Source of the DNA: Marinosulfonomonas sp.
Lineage (GTDB): Bacteria > Pseudomonadota > Alphaproteobacteria > Rhodobacterales > Rhodobacteraceae
Direction of reading: 5' to 3'
DNA: 42,415 bases
Assembly: GCA_015488685.1 (NCBI GenBank)
Contig: WFNH01000084.1
Location: 1 to 42,415 of the forward strand
Shown here: one piece after another, positions 34,921-42,307 of the stretch
Layout of the letters: each line of letters opens with the position of its first letter
Numbering within the stretch: position 1 is the first letter of the stretch
The notes under the pieces: model-generated
What the model was told of the DNA's origin: nothing
The model's database searches: none
What the model saw: only the letters and a program-made list of their open reading frames with translations
Translations under genes and position numbers: made by a program

Positions 34921-35451
34921 ATGCCTGCTATTATAGCGATTGTCGGTCTGCTTGTCGGGGCCTTGATTTGGTATAACCGGATAAAGCGGGCGGGGTATGT
35001 CGCAGGCGAGCTGAAAAACGCGGCCAATGATGTGCGGCTTGCGGCGCGGCGGTTCGGGTTTAAGCGGCGGGCAAATGTGCATCCCATAGATACGCTGGAT
35101 GATGCGCGGTTGGCGGCGGCAGGAATTGTGGCGGCGACGGTGCAGATGGACGGACTGTGGGATCAGTCGATGTCGGACTCGATGGTGCAGCAGGCGCAAT
35201 CGGTTTTTAATGTGGATCCGGACGAGGCCGAGGAAATCGTGATTTTCGCTCGCTGGATTGCAGCGCAGGGTAAAAACCCGCACGAGACTGTGCGCCGGTT
35301 GGCACGTCGTTTGAAACGGCTGGCTGGGCAGGAGGCAATGGCGGATACGGTGCAGATGATTCAGAGTGTTTCCGGGCGTGACGGGCGGGCGTTAAGCCCG
35401 GATGCCGAGGATGCGATTGCAACGGTTGAGCGGGTGTTAAAGTCGGCATAG
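34921..35451 (+). CDS. Membrane-anchored TerB-like hypothetical protein
   Basis: A 176-residue protein. An N-terminal membrane segment (MPAIIAIVGLLVGALIWYN) is followed by a basic stretch (VRLAARRFGFKRR) and a helical domain resembling TerB/DjlA-type acidic helical bundles: LDDARLAAAGIVAATVQMDG, DPDEAEEIVIFARWIAAQ and ETVRRLARRLKRLAGQEAMADTVQMIQSVSG. TerB-like domains occur in tellurite-resistance and chaperone-associated proteins, but no ter genes are present. ATG at 34921 was chosen; a longer frame from 34822 starts in the ALDH promoter region. Divergent from the ALDH gene. Confidence 0.65.
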   Translation: MPAIIAIVGLLVGALIWYNRIKRAGYVAGELKNAANDVRLAARRFGFKRRANVHPIDTLDDARLAAAGIVAATVQMDGLWDQSMSDSMVQQAQSVFNVDPDEAEEIVIFARWIAAQGKNPHETVRRLARRLKRLAGQEAMADTVQMIQSVSGRDGRALSPDAEDAIATVERVLKSA

Positions 35452-35471
35452 ACCTCTGTGCGACACTGTGA

Positions 35472-35488
35472 CGAGTCAAGAGGACTCG
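35472..35488. other. Hairpin upstream of the peroxiredoxin gene
   Basis: cgagtc (35472-35477) and gactcg (35483-35488) pair perfectly around aagag, followed by an AT-rich stretch (tatttcgcaaagtaatttatatt). It lies 21 bp past the stop of the TerB-like gene and 80 bp before the peroxiredoxin ATG; terminator-like for the former or part of the promoter of the latter. Confidence 0.35.
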
Positions 35489-35569
35489 CATATTTCGCAA
35501 AGTAATTTATATTAATTCTAAGTTGCAGAAATGCAGCGAGGAACACATTATCTATAGAGGAACAGGACC

Positions 35570-36223
35570 ATGGCATTACGCATTAACGATATCGCCCCCG
35601 ATTTCACCGCAGAATCGTCCGAAGGCACGATCAGATTCCACGACTGGATTGACGACAGCTACGCTGTGTTATTTTCACACCCCAAAGATTTCACACCGGT
35701 TTGCACCACCGAATTCGGGGCCGTTGCAAAGCTTGCCGGTGAATTCGCCAAACGGGGCGTAAAAACAATCGGGGTTTCGGTGGACAGTGTCGAAGAGCAC
35801 ATGAAATGGAAAAGCGATATTGAAGGGATTGCCGGTGCTGCTGTGACATTCCCCATTCTGGACGACACCAGCCTGACCATTGCCAAGCTGTACGATATGC
35901 TACCCGCCGAAGCTTATTTGCCGGACGGCCGCACCCCTGCGGATTCGGCCACCGTGCGCACGGTGTTTATTATAGGTCCGGACAAGAAAATTCGTCTGAT
36001 GATCATCTACCCGATGTCGGTTGGCCGGAACTTCGATGAAATTCTGCGGGCGCTGGATGCGATCCAGTTAACCGACAAGATGGCCGTGGCCACGCCTGCC
36101 GGTTGGCATAAAGGCGAAGATGTGATCGTTTCTATGGCGCTGGACGACGATGCTGCAAAGGCTGAGTTTGGCGAAATTGATGTGAAACTACCCTATTTGC
36201 GCACAACCAAGATGCCGTCGTAA
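35570..36223 (+). CDS. Peroxiredoxin, 1-Cys (Prx6) type
   Basis: A 217-residue AhpC/TSA-fold peroxidase reducing H2O2 and organic hydroperoxides in the cytoplasm. The peroxidatic cysteine is C45 in FTPVCTTEFG (T42, P43 and C45 of the PxxxT/SxxC motif). IGVSVDSVEEHMKWKSDIE, FPILDD and VRTVFIIGPDKKIRLMIIYPMSVGRNFDEILRALDAIQ are Prx6-type signatures. No further Cys is present, so the resolving thiol must come from another molecule. AGAGGA precedes the ATG by about 10 nt. A strong terminator follows at 36243. Confidence 0.95.
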   Translation: MALRINDIAPDFTAESSEGTIRFHDWIDDSYAVLFSHPKDFTPVCTTEFGAVAKLAGEFAKRGVKTIGVSVDSVEEHMKWKSDIEGIAGAAVTFPILDDTSLTIAKLYDMLPAEAYLPDGRTPADSATVRTVFIIGPDKKIRLMIIYPMSVGRNFDEILRALDAIQLTDKMAVATPAGWHKGEDVIVSMALDDDAAKAEFGEIDVKLPYLRTTKMPS

Positions 36224-36242
36224 ATCAGGCTTTACGCAATAA

Positions 36243-36274
36243 AAAAGGTCCCGATGGAAACATCGGGACCTTTT
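36243..36274 (+). terminator. Intrinsic terminator of the peroxiredoxin gene
   Basis: A perfect 14-bp stem aaaaggtcccgatg / catcgggacctttt with a GAAA tetraloop, 19 nt past the stop codon. Its A/T-flanked stem would work in both directions. It marks the end of the ordinary chromosome before the accessory region. Confidence 0.9.
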
Positions 36275-36285
36275 CTCGAAATTTG

Positions 36286-36408
36286 TTAGAAAGCAATAAA
36301 CGGCTCTTTGTCTCGTTTGATCTCTTCGCTGGTTTCCTGATCGACCAAGCGCACGATCAGCGGCCACTTCAACGGCCACCCATTGAGACCGGCAGGTGAT
36401 TGGAATAC
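36286..36408 (-). pseudogene. Possible 3' remnant of an unidentified gene
   Basis: A 40-residue minus-strand frame bounded upstream by a stop ends LIVRLVDQETSEEIKRDKEPFIAF then TAA (36286-36288). It lacks a start codon and any ribosome site, and adjoins the decayed IS3 fragment, so it could be the tail of a chromosomal gene cut by the IS. I do not recognise the family. It may be a chance frame. Confidence 0.25.
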
Positions 36409-36699
36409 TCACCGAGAGGTTCCTTCCCTCGGAGTGGCCTTAGGGCTTTTTCCCAAGCACTTCCTTTAGCAAAGCAATCTGTATGCTCATCTCGGTATAC
36501 ATCCGCTTTAGGCGGCCGTTTTCTTCCGCTATTTGGAAAGCTGGCAGAATTCATTCTATGTTCTCGGCTAACCTCTACCGGCACACCAATCTCGGCCTGC
36601 TTCAGAATACCCATAATCTATGCGCCGTTGTATCTCTTGTTTTTCGTTCAAATTATCCTCAGTCAGTATGTCGAGAAAATTCTACTTGTGAACACCACT
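36400..36699 (-). mobile_element. Decayed IS3-family element fragment (orfA plus one end)
   Basis: On the minus strand, the end sequence (36672-36699) matches 28 of 28 bases of the IS end at 42308-42335, but inverted. Next comes a broken orfA: start ATG changed to ACG (near 36646), a TAG in codon 10, then IMGILKQAEIGVPVEVSREHRMNSASF, followed by an internal loss, then EENGRLKRMYTEMSIQIALLKEVLGKKP and TAA (36440-36442). The first residues match the intact orfA start at 42359 (MKNKRYSDAQIMGILKQAE). A short piece resembling the start of orfB (KALRPLRGKEPL) follows in another frame. The element is dead and truncated; its left limit is approximate. Confidence 0.8.
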
Positions 36700-36744
36700 C
36701 TTTTTTGGAGATCACCAAAGTGCCTGCCAACCTTTTGTAATATT

Positions 36745-36788
36745 TGGAGGCGAGTACCGGAATCGAACCGGTGTACACGGATTTGCAA
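36745..36788 (-). pseudogene. 3' fragment of tRNA-Cys (anticodon loop to CCA): candidate att site
   Basis: Read on the minus strand these 44 nt run from the anticodon loop TTGCAAA (GCA anticodon) through the rest of the anticodon stem (tccgtg...), the T arm CCGGTTCGATTCCGG and the acceptor end ACTCGCCTCCA. The 5' half is missing: upstream sequence (36789 on) does not pair with the acceptor or D arm. A 3'-end tRNA fragment is the usual scar left by tyrosine-recombinase elements that integrate into tRNA genes. The intact tRNA-Cys would lie to the right of the island, beyond the window. Confidence 0.8.
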
Positions 36789-36823
36789 GCTGCCAGCCTG
36801 GGCCGACATATCAAAGGGTTAGG

Positions 36824-36876
36824 GTGAAACCGGAGGCCAAATAAGGGCGGAACATAAGGGGAAACGTGAAACCGGA
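36824..36876. repeat. 11-bp direct repeats 42 bp apart beside the tRNA fragment
   Basis: gtgaaaccgga occurs at 36824-36834 and 36866-36876, on the island side of the tRNA-Cys fragment. Direct repeats flanking an att core can be integrase arm-type sites; here that is only a suggestion because no integrase gene is visible. Confidence 0.35.
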
Positions 36877-36908
36877 TATTGTGTATTAGTTCCGATCTGA
36901 TCTGACGC

Positions 36909-37159
36909 TGTCCCATTTCAGCGAACAGAAATGGGGCGGCATATCTCTTGTTTGAGATGATAGTTACCGATTTGACGGTGGTGCCCACAAACCACAGAAC
37001 GAGGAAACCACAATGTTGAATACTACAGACAAGATTATCAAACAAAAAATCGACCTGCTGAATCTGGCGGGTGAACTGGGCAATGTCAGTAAAGCCTGTC
37101 AGGTCATGAGCATGTCCCGTGACACATACCGAAATCAGACGCAACCTGTTTTTGTGTAA
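36909..37159 (+). mobile_element. IS481-family fragment (left end and start of transposase)
   Basis: The start (tgtcccatttc..., 36909) resembles IS481-type ends. A frame at 37013-37159 reads MLNTTDKIIKQKIDLLNL, then AGELGNVSKACQVMSMSRDTY, the helix-turn-helix start of IS481-family transposases (LNLAxELGNVSKACxVMGVSRDTFYRY). It breaks within the DTFYRYQ motif at about 37130, where the sequence switches to a different IS fragment on the opposite strand; the 48-residue product has no catalytic domain. Confidence 0.75.
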
Positions 37160-37292
37160 GGCCACTTGTCAGCGCAACTCGCACTGCTTCTTGCCAAAAT
37201 TCGGCTGATTGTTTCGTTCCTATTTTGCGTAAAATATACGATTGAAGGAACGGCACTATTCCGCTGCAAGTCATAGCGTACTCGCGAGACAT
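37131..37292 (-). pseudogene. IS3-family orfA fragment, different type
   Basis: On the minus strand LRKIGTKQSAEFWQEAVRVALTSG followed by LTQKQVASDFGM matches the N-terminal helix-turn-helix of another group of IS3 OrfA proteins (RKIGxKQSxEFxxEAVRxALTSGLTxKQVASDLG). An in-frame ATG lies at 37292 after AAAGGA. The frame then runs into the IS481 fragment at ~37131 and stops at 37104. It is a relic joined head-on to the IS481 piece. Confidence 0.7.
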
Positions 37293-37320
37293 TTCCTTTG
37301 ATCTTATTTTGAGAAGCAAG

Positions 37321-39444
37321 TTAAAGCAGATCATATACCTCTCCGCCAATCTGGATGTTGATTTCGGGTTGCTCACCGCCGTCAACCAATGCCCACAATA
37401 GATTGCCGGTTGGGATATGGGTGATAAAAATCTCTTCCACACTCGCATCCCCCGCATTAGCTGTAAAGGCGCGTTGTACCAAAAAGTCCGATGCCGTCGC
37501 GTTCCCGCCACCCCAGAGTAAAACATCGCCCTCAGCAGCGTTATAATCCTGAATCCAGTCAGAGCCGTGATCAGCAATCCCAAGGTGATAAAATTTATCC
37601 CCCCCCCCTCCACCATTTAATCGATCATTGCCAAAACCGCCATTAATGAAGTCAAAGCCATCGCCACCGAACACTTCATCTCCATATGCCCCACCGGAAA
37701 TTACATCATTTCCGGTGCCTCCTATCACCAAATCCGCGCCTAAACCACCTGATATATTATCATTTCCCGCATCACCGCGTAACTCGTCATTACCGCTGTC
37801 GCCGTAAATGGCGTCATTGCCGGTACCACCGTAGATGGTGTCGTTCCCACCCCTCCCGAATAGCTCATCATTCCATGTGGATCCTATCAATGTGTCATTT
37901 CCATCATGCCCACGCATTTCCACCAAGTCATGATTACGTGAAGTAAAAGTGAGCTGCATGATTTCATATGCGCCCAAATCGAATTCTAAAGCTCCATAGT
38001 CGGTATAGCTTCCAAACAAATCTATGTCGTTATAAACGTCAATGACAGGCATCGAAGAATAATTATTTGGGTCACCATCCACACTAAGGCGGCTCCCCCA
38101 AACATGAAGGTTTTCGGTAGAATTCAAATTTAAGAAGCCACCAAACCCATCAACGCCTTCCAAAAATTGAAGAACATCATCTATAGTAATTGTTTGCGAT
38201 TCTGTTTCTAAGTTTCCAATGTATAGAACGACTTTTCCCTCTTGTTCAAATGCTCTGAATACTACGTCTTCAATACCATCGTCATTCTGAAAAACCGTTG
38301 GATCTTGATCAAATTTAATAGCCCTCAAACCACTAATGTTCTCTTGCATTAATCTGAATAGTTCCCCTCCAGCACGAGGTTCGTTATGATATAAAGTTGG
38401 GCTTGCACCTCCCCATCCCGATGCTAACCAAGACACAGCATAATCTACACCCCCAAGGGACATCTCATAATACTGCATGAAACCTAGAGAAGCATTTACA
38501 AGGGCGGAACCCCCATGGTCTTCAACACCGCCCGGCCCATTGGGCCCGTCAATATCTCTTCGCCATGGATATTGCCATGCTAAAGTGTGTAACTCAACAT
38601 CTTGAAAAGTATCATCCCAGAATGAATTAAGGCTGCTATATATTGTATTCAAATTTGCATTTGAGTATGGCCCCTGACCAAAATAATCCTCATATGAGGA
38701 TAAGAAAAGTGTAAGGCTATGTATATCTACTGCATCCACATAACTTGCTTCAATAGGATTAAAGGCGTCCTTTATTTCTTGTGCATCCATCAAACCATTG
38801 TGATCTCTATCCCCAAAAAACAAACCCGATCCAGTTTCCTGCAACCATATCCGACCAGATTCCACTACCAATTTGGGTTCACCCCATCCAATATGCGAGC
38901 TCCCGTACTGGTCTAACGATTCACCAATTATAAATGATAATCGACTGGCTATTTGGCCGTATTCGGCCGCGCTCAAGCCATTCAAATCATACTCATTTCC
39001 TATTTTTATAGAGTCAATAATCACATTTTTCTGGTCGGCATAAGCTATTAATTCATCAACAATGAAAGTTGTGATCTGCCCACCCAAATCGTCTATTTCA
39101 TTATCAGATATTCCCTTGAATTCGGAAGTGGGAAACGTAAAACTGAAATTTAGTCCATTCTCTGCGCAATAGTCTATAGCCTTTCTTAAGTCTGATACGT
39201 CAAGCGTATGAGTGGAAGATGCATCGGACCTCCAGTCGAAATCCCGTTCCGCTTCAGACCCGCCCGGCCACCTGATAGCCGTGACGCCTAAGTAAGATAT
39301 CGCATCACTAAAGCTGTCTTCCCTTTCACTACCAAGTGTAACCGCATTGAGATTTCCAATCACAACTGATGCAAAATAATTGCTATCAATCGTATGTGCT
39401 TCATTGTATTCGCCAGAAACTTGACCAAGAGAATAAACTGTCAT
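37321..39444 (-). CDS. Secreted RTX protein with glycosidase-like TIM-barrel domain and an EF-hand loop
   Basis: A 707-residue AT-rich gene. Residues ~20-400 resemble a clan GH-A glycoside hydrolase barrel: IRWPGGSEAERDFDWR, LNFSFTFPTSEF, SIKIGNEYDLNGLSAAEYGQ with E151 as likely acid/base, VDAVDIHSL, VELHTLAWQYPW with a possible nucleophile Glu284, and VDYAVSWLASGWGG. A perfect EF-hand loop DRDHNGLMDAQE sits at 212-223. Residues ~512-617 hold about nine RTX nonapeptides (GGxGxDxUx), followed by a DWIQDYNAAEGDVLLW cap typical of type I-secreted proteins. No N-terminal signal peptide. No type I secretion genes are in the window. GGTGGA precedes the ATG. Polysaccharide degradation is plausible; the family is not certain. 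Confidence 0.82.
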   Translation of the reverse strand: MTVYSLGQVSGEYNEAHTIDSNYFASVVIGNLNAVTLGSEREDSFSDAISYLGVTAIRWPGGSEAERDFDWRSDASSTHTLDVSDLRKAIDYCAENGLNFSFTFPTSEFKGISDNEIDDLGGQITTFIVDELIAYADQKNVIIDSIKIGNEYDLNGLSAAEYGQIASRLSFIIGESLDQYGSSHIGWGEPKLVVESGRIWLQETGSGLFFGDRDHNGLMDAQEIKDAFNPIEASYVDAVDIHSLTLFLSSYEDYFGQGPYSNANLNTIYSSLNSFWDDTFQDVELHTLAWQYPWRRDIDGPNGPGGVEDHGGSALVNASLGFMQYYEMSLGGVDYAVSWLASGWGGASPTLYHNEPRAGGELFRLMQENISGLRAIKFDQDPTVFQNDDGIEDVVFRAFEQEGKVVLYIGNLETESQTITIDDVLQFLEGVDGFGGFLNLNSTENLHVWGSRLSVDGDPNNYSSMPVIDVYNDIDLFGSYTDYGALEFDLGAYEIMQLTFTSRNHDLVEMRGHDGNDTLIGSTWNDELFGRGGNDTIYGGTGNDAIYGDSGNDELRGDAGNDNISGGLGADLVIGGTGNDVISGGAYGDEVFGGDGFDFINGGFGNDRLNGGGGGDKFYHLGIADHGSDWIQDYNAAEGDVLLWGGGNATASDFLVQRAFTANAGDASVEEIFITHIPTGNLLWALVDGGEQPEINIQIGGEVYDLL

Positions 39445-39646
39445 CGATCCACCATATATCTAATTACGAAAGCTCTCTAAGAGTGATTTAGATTTGTAGG
39501 AGGATATATTTTGTTGAGGTGGGCATTCCCGTGTTTAAGATGAGACATTATGTTTGATTTAGTTTTTCATTTGAATAAAAGGCGACTGAATAGCCCCTTA
39601 TGTATTGGAAGTTTGTTATGGTTATTCAGGTGCGGTATTTAGCAAG
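39445..39646. other. AT-rich gap upstream of the RTX gene
   Basis: About 200 bp without a gene: visibly AT-rich (tatattttgttgagg, tttgatttagtttttcatttgaataaaa). It must hold the minus-strand RTX promoter. It ends where an IS3-family end begins at 39647. I see no convincing promoter boxes or hairpins. Confidence 0.5.
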
Positions 39647-39737
39647 TGACCTGCGCCCCTAAAACTCCTCCAGAATGATGTAGAGTCCGCCCAAACGAAG
39701 GACGGACAAATGAAGAAGCGATGTAAGCGTCCGCCGC

Positions 39738-41084
39738 CTACGCCTCTGAACTATAATTCCATGGCATCAACTCGTCCAGCCTGTTGATCTTGTGGTCGGC
39801 TATTCGTTCGAGAACCCATGTGAGCCATGCCTGCGGATCAACCTTGTTAAACTTGGCGGTTTCAATCAGGGTGAAGGCGATTGCCATGGAATTGCCGCCG
39901 CGCTGTGAGCCTGCGAACATCCAGTTCTTGCGGCCGATGGCAACGGGCTTCATGGCGCGTTCGGCGGTGTTATTATCCAGCTCCAGAAAGCCGTTCTCAA
40001 GGTAGGGCCGTGTTTTGGTCATGCGGCCCAGAGCATATCGAATGGCTTTCGCCAGTGGCGATTTGCCGGATATTTTGGGAAGCTGGGCGTGCAGCCAATC
40101 CTCCAGATCATCGAAGATAGGTTTTGCATTTTCTTGACGTAGAGCAGCACGGGCCTCGGGAGATTGACCTCGTGCCAGTTTCTCCACGCCATACAATTGC
40201 GCAATCCGCTTGATGGCTTCCTCGGCAATGGCAGACCCTTGCGCGGTATATACGTCCACAAACTTGCGCCTGATGTGGGCCATGCAGGCCACTTCTGATG
40301 CTTTATCCTTGCCGAACACATCGTTGAAGCCAGCATATCCATCGGCATGCACCCACCCCTGATAACCGGATAGATGTTTGACTGGGTGCTCGCCTTTCCG
40401 GTCGATTGTGAACTGATACCAGACACAGGGCGGTGATTGGCCTGCCCATGGCCTTTCATCCCGGACATAGGCCCATATGCGGGCGGTTTTGGTCTTTTTG
40501 TTCCCTGGAGCCAACATCTTGAGCGGGGTGTCATCCGCAAACAGGGATGTGCCATTCTTAACCCGCTTGGCGATGGCTTCGGCCAGTGGTTCCAGAAGCG
40601 CGGTGGATTTACCCACCCAATCCGCCATGGTCGAGCGGTCCAGATCAACACCCTCGCGGGCATAGATTTGCGACTGGCGATAAAGCGGCAGGTGATCTGC
40701 GAACTTGCTGACAAGAACATGTGCCAGCAGGCCGGGACCAGGTCTGCCCCGTTCAATCGGGCGCGAAGGCATAGGGGCTTGTGATACGGCCTCACAGCGG
40801 CGGCACGCCACACGCGGGCGGCTGAACTTGTTCACCACGAACCGACCCGGAATGTATTCCAGCTCTTCGGTCACATCCTCGCCCAGTTTTGAAAGGTCAC
40901 CGCCGCACTCAGGGCAATCCTCGCCAACAGACAAAATCTGTTCGATACGCTCAAGGTGTTCAGGCAACGGCTTGCGTTTTGGCTTGGCCTTCGGTGCGAC
41001 GGGTTCAGCGGGCGGAGGTTGTTTTGTCTCGGTAGCCGCTTGTGCAATCTCTTCATTCTCGGCGAACAATTGCAGTTGATCCAT
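39738..41084 (-). CDS. tnpC: IS66 transposase TnpC, main part
   Basis: 448 residues from an internal ATG at 41084. It keeps the zinc-finger region ([15 protein letters not shown] and [17 protein letters not shown]) and a DDE transposase core: [22 protein letters not shown] and [24 protein letters not shown]. The C-terminus [25 protein letters not shown] is typical of the family. The true N-terminus (41133-41285) is cut off by two in-frame TGA codons within a ~39-nt insertion, so this protein lacks the N-terminal coiled coil unless restarted internally at 41084. Catalytic residues look intact, function uncertain. Confidence 0.85.
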   Translation of the reverse strand: MDQLQLFAENEEIAQAATETKQPPPAEPVAPKAKPKRKPLPEHLERIEQILSVGEDCPECGGDLSKLGEDVTEELEYIPGRFVVNKFSRPRVACRRCEAVSQAPMPSRPIERGRPGPGLLAHVLVSKFADHLPLYRQSQIYAREGVDLDRSTMADWVGKSTALLEPLAEAIAKRVKNGTSLFADDTPLKMLAPGNKKTKTARIWAYVRDERPWAGQSPPCVWYQFTIDRKGEHPVKHLSGYQGWVHADGYAGFNDVFGKDKASEVACMAHIRRKFVDVYTAQGSAIAEEAIKRIAQLYGVEKLARGQSPEARAALRQENAKPIFDDLEDWLHAQLPKISGKSPLAKAIRYALGRMTKTRPYLENGFLELDNNTAERAMKPVAIGRKNWMFAGSQRGGNSMAIAFTLIETAKFNKVDPQAWLTWVLERIADHKINRLDELMPWNYSSEA

Positions 41085-41105
41085 GCCTTCGGATTTGGAA
41101 CCGAA

Positions 41106-41147
41106 CCCCTCTCATTGATTGCTGCGCAATCAACTGCCGGGCAGTGG
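41106..41147. other. In-frame ~39-nt insertion of paired hairpins in tnpC
   Basis: Between codons for ...HGATRH and FGSKSEGM... (family: RHRFGSKSE) there are about 14 codons instead of one. The inserted DNA contains the perfect stems ttgattgc/gcaatcaa and actgc/gcagt and two in-frame TGA codons (minus strand, 41130-41132 and 41112-41114). The exact borders are approximate. Confidence 0.6.
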
Positions 41148-41285
41148 GTGCCGAGTGGCCCCGTGCAACTGGTGCTGAAGCTTCTTGATCATCAGCGCCT
41201 GTGCCTTCACTTCCGCCGCCAAAAGTTCGGTAACCTGCCGCAGTTCAGCGGGGTCATCAGGCAGATTATCAAGGGCATTCAGCAT
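41130..41285 (-). pseudogene. TnpC N-terminal fragment
   Basis: 51 residues from ATG at 41285: MLNALDNLPDDPAELRQVTE, then LLAAEVKAQALMIKKLQHQLHGATRH, then a TGA. This is the IS66 TnpC N-terminal helical (leucine-zipper-like) segment in the same frame as the main tnpC part, from which it is separated by the stop-containing insertion. 71 bp after the tnpB stop. Confidence 0.8.
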
Positions 41286-41356
41286 GGGGTTTCTATACAG
41301 AATTGCGCCCGTAATGGGAATCCACAAACGCCGATATTGCGGAATTTTGCATCCCA

Positions 41357-41704
41357 TCACCCCGCCTGCAAAGGCCGCCATGTTCGCTTTGGAATGCGCC
41401 AATCAATGCCTTCCAGCAACATCGCCAGTTGCGCCGAAGTCAGGCTGATCTTGCCCTCTTTCGCCGCTGGCCAAACGAACCGGCCATGTTCAAGTCGTTT
41501 GGAAAACAGGCAGGCTCCCTGCGAATCCCACCAAATGATTTTGAGCAAATCCCCACGCCGCCCCCGAAAGACAAACAGATGGCCCGAGAATGGATCCTCC
41601 GCCAGAACCTGTTCGGCCTGTGCCGCCAAGGTGTTGAACCCCCGCCGCATATCGGTCACGCCAGCCGCAAGCCAGACCCGCGTATTGCTCGGCACCGGGA
41701 TCAT
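41357..41704 (-). CDS. tnpB: IS66 accessory protein TnpB (Orf2 family)
   Basis: 115 residues, the family's normal length: [56 protein letters not shown] and the ending [13 protein letters not shown]. Required with TnpA and TnpC for IS66 transposition; precise role unknown. Overlaps tnpA by 4 nt. Confidence 0.95.
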   Translation of the reverse strand: MIPVPSNTRVWLAAGVTDMRRGFNTLAAQAEQVLAEDPFSGHLFVFRGRRGDLLKIIWWDSQGACLFSKRLEHGRFVWPAAKEGKISLTSAQLAMLLEGIDWRIPKRTWRPLQAG

Positions 41705-42063
41705 GACGATAACCCTTTCAGCAATCGCGACAGCACATCAACATCAAAACCACCCTCGGCTGATACGCGGCACCCGTCGGGAAATTCAATCTCGATCCGT
41801 CCCGCAGGAACGGTTGCCAAAGCGGGAACAGGGCTAGCCACCGCTTCAACTTCAACTGGCAAGAACACCCGTTCAACTTCTTCAACCGTGGCATCTGGCT
41901 CCGGCGCATACCGTTCATCCCGCAGCCATTTGAAAATCAGGTTGGCATTCATCGCATATTGCCGCGCAACCTGCGCCACCGACACACCCGCCGCTGTCGT
42001 CTGAAAACAGATCGAACGCTTCTCTTCATCCGACCACCGACGCTTCTTCCGTTTGCCCGCCAT
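41701..42063 (-). CDS. tnpA: IS66 accessory protein TnpA (HTH, IS3/IS911-like)
   Basis: 120 residues: [46 protein letters not shown] is a helix-turn-helix of the transposase_8 type; the acidic middle leads to a short conserved C-terminal [31 protein letters not shown]. First gene of the IS66 operon; ATG at 42063. Confidence 0.93.
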   Translation of the reverse strand: MAGKRKKRRWSDEEKRSICFQTTAAGVSVAQVARQYAMNANLIFKWLRDERYAPEPDATVEEVERVFLPVEVEAVASPVPALATVPAGRIEIEFPDGCRVSAEGGFDVDVLSRLLKGLSS

Positions 42064-42075
42064 AGAGTGCCCCTA

Positions 42076-42101
42076 AGTGTCCACCATCGATAGTGGACAC
42101 T
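42076..42101. promoter_or_regulatory. 26-bp near-perfect palindrome upstream of tnpA
   Basis: agtgtccac (42076-42084) and gtggacact (42093-42101) flank catcgata; only one pair in the 26 bp is unmatched. It lies 13-38 nt before the tnpA start, within the IS66 leader, so it is a likely operator or translation-damping hairpin. Confidence 0.55.
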
Positions 42102-42307
42102 AACGCACCTTCAAAAGGGCTGTTAGGCGGGGGACACCGGACGCTTACGAAGCGATTCACCGACGAGCAGATCATTCAGATGATCAAGGAACAGGAAGCT
42201 GGCGAGAAGACAGCGGACGTGTGCCGACGGCACGGGATCAGCCAGGGCACGTTTTACAAGTACAAAAGCAAGTATGGCGGGATGGAGCGGTAATCCCCCC
42301 GAAAATT

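Larger units (their letters stand above)
39723..42148 (-). mobile_element. IS66-family insertion sequence, 2426 bp, with 8-bp target duplication
   Basis: Terminal inverted repeats: left gtaagcgtccgccgcc (39723) and, in reverse complement, right gtaagcgtccggtgtcc (ending 42148). The flanking 8 bp gaagcgat is repeated exactly at 39715-39722 and 42149-42156, the size expected of IS66. Three genes on the minus strand, tnpA-tnpB-tnpC, in the usual order. Intact duplication implies a single, fairly recent insertion, into codon 5 of an IS3-type orfA. Confidence 0.93.
39647..42293 (+). mobile_element. IS3-family (IS407-like) element, interrupted by IS66 and truncated on the right
   Basis: Begins tgacctgcgcccctaaaac (39647), an IS407-group-like end, followed by the usual leader to orfA. 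orfA starts ATG AAG AAG CGA T at 39710-39722, is split by the IS66 element, and resumes at 42157. The joined product is 49 residues: MKKRFTDEQIIQMIKEQEAG, then EKTADVCRRHGISQGTFYKYKSKYGGMER, then stop at 42293. The normal OrfA continues after GGME with SD-x-KRL and a leucine-zipper helix, so the right part is lost at about 42290. orfB is absent. Confidence 0.8.

Noticed and set aside
36659-37165. Minus-strand 168-codon open frame across the tRNA fragment and IS481 relic
   Set aside because: It runs through the tRNA-Cys fragment and antisense to the IS481 transposase start, with no motif; chance frame.
37560-37930. Regularly spaced repeats suggesting a CRISPR array
   Set aside because: The period is 27 nt of degenerate sequence in frame, encoding RTX nonapeptides with GGxGxDxUx; no conserved repeat/unique spacer pattern and no cas genes.
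39738-41285. Reading through TGA in tnpC as selenocysteine or programmed recoding
   Set aside because: Two TGA codons lie within a hairpin insertion absent from the expected family sequence, and there is no reason to expect selenocysteine in a transposase; interruption is simpler.
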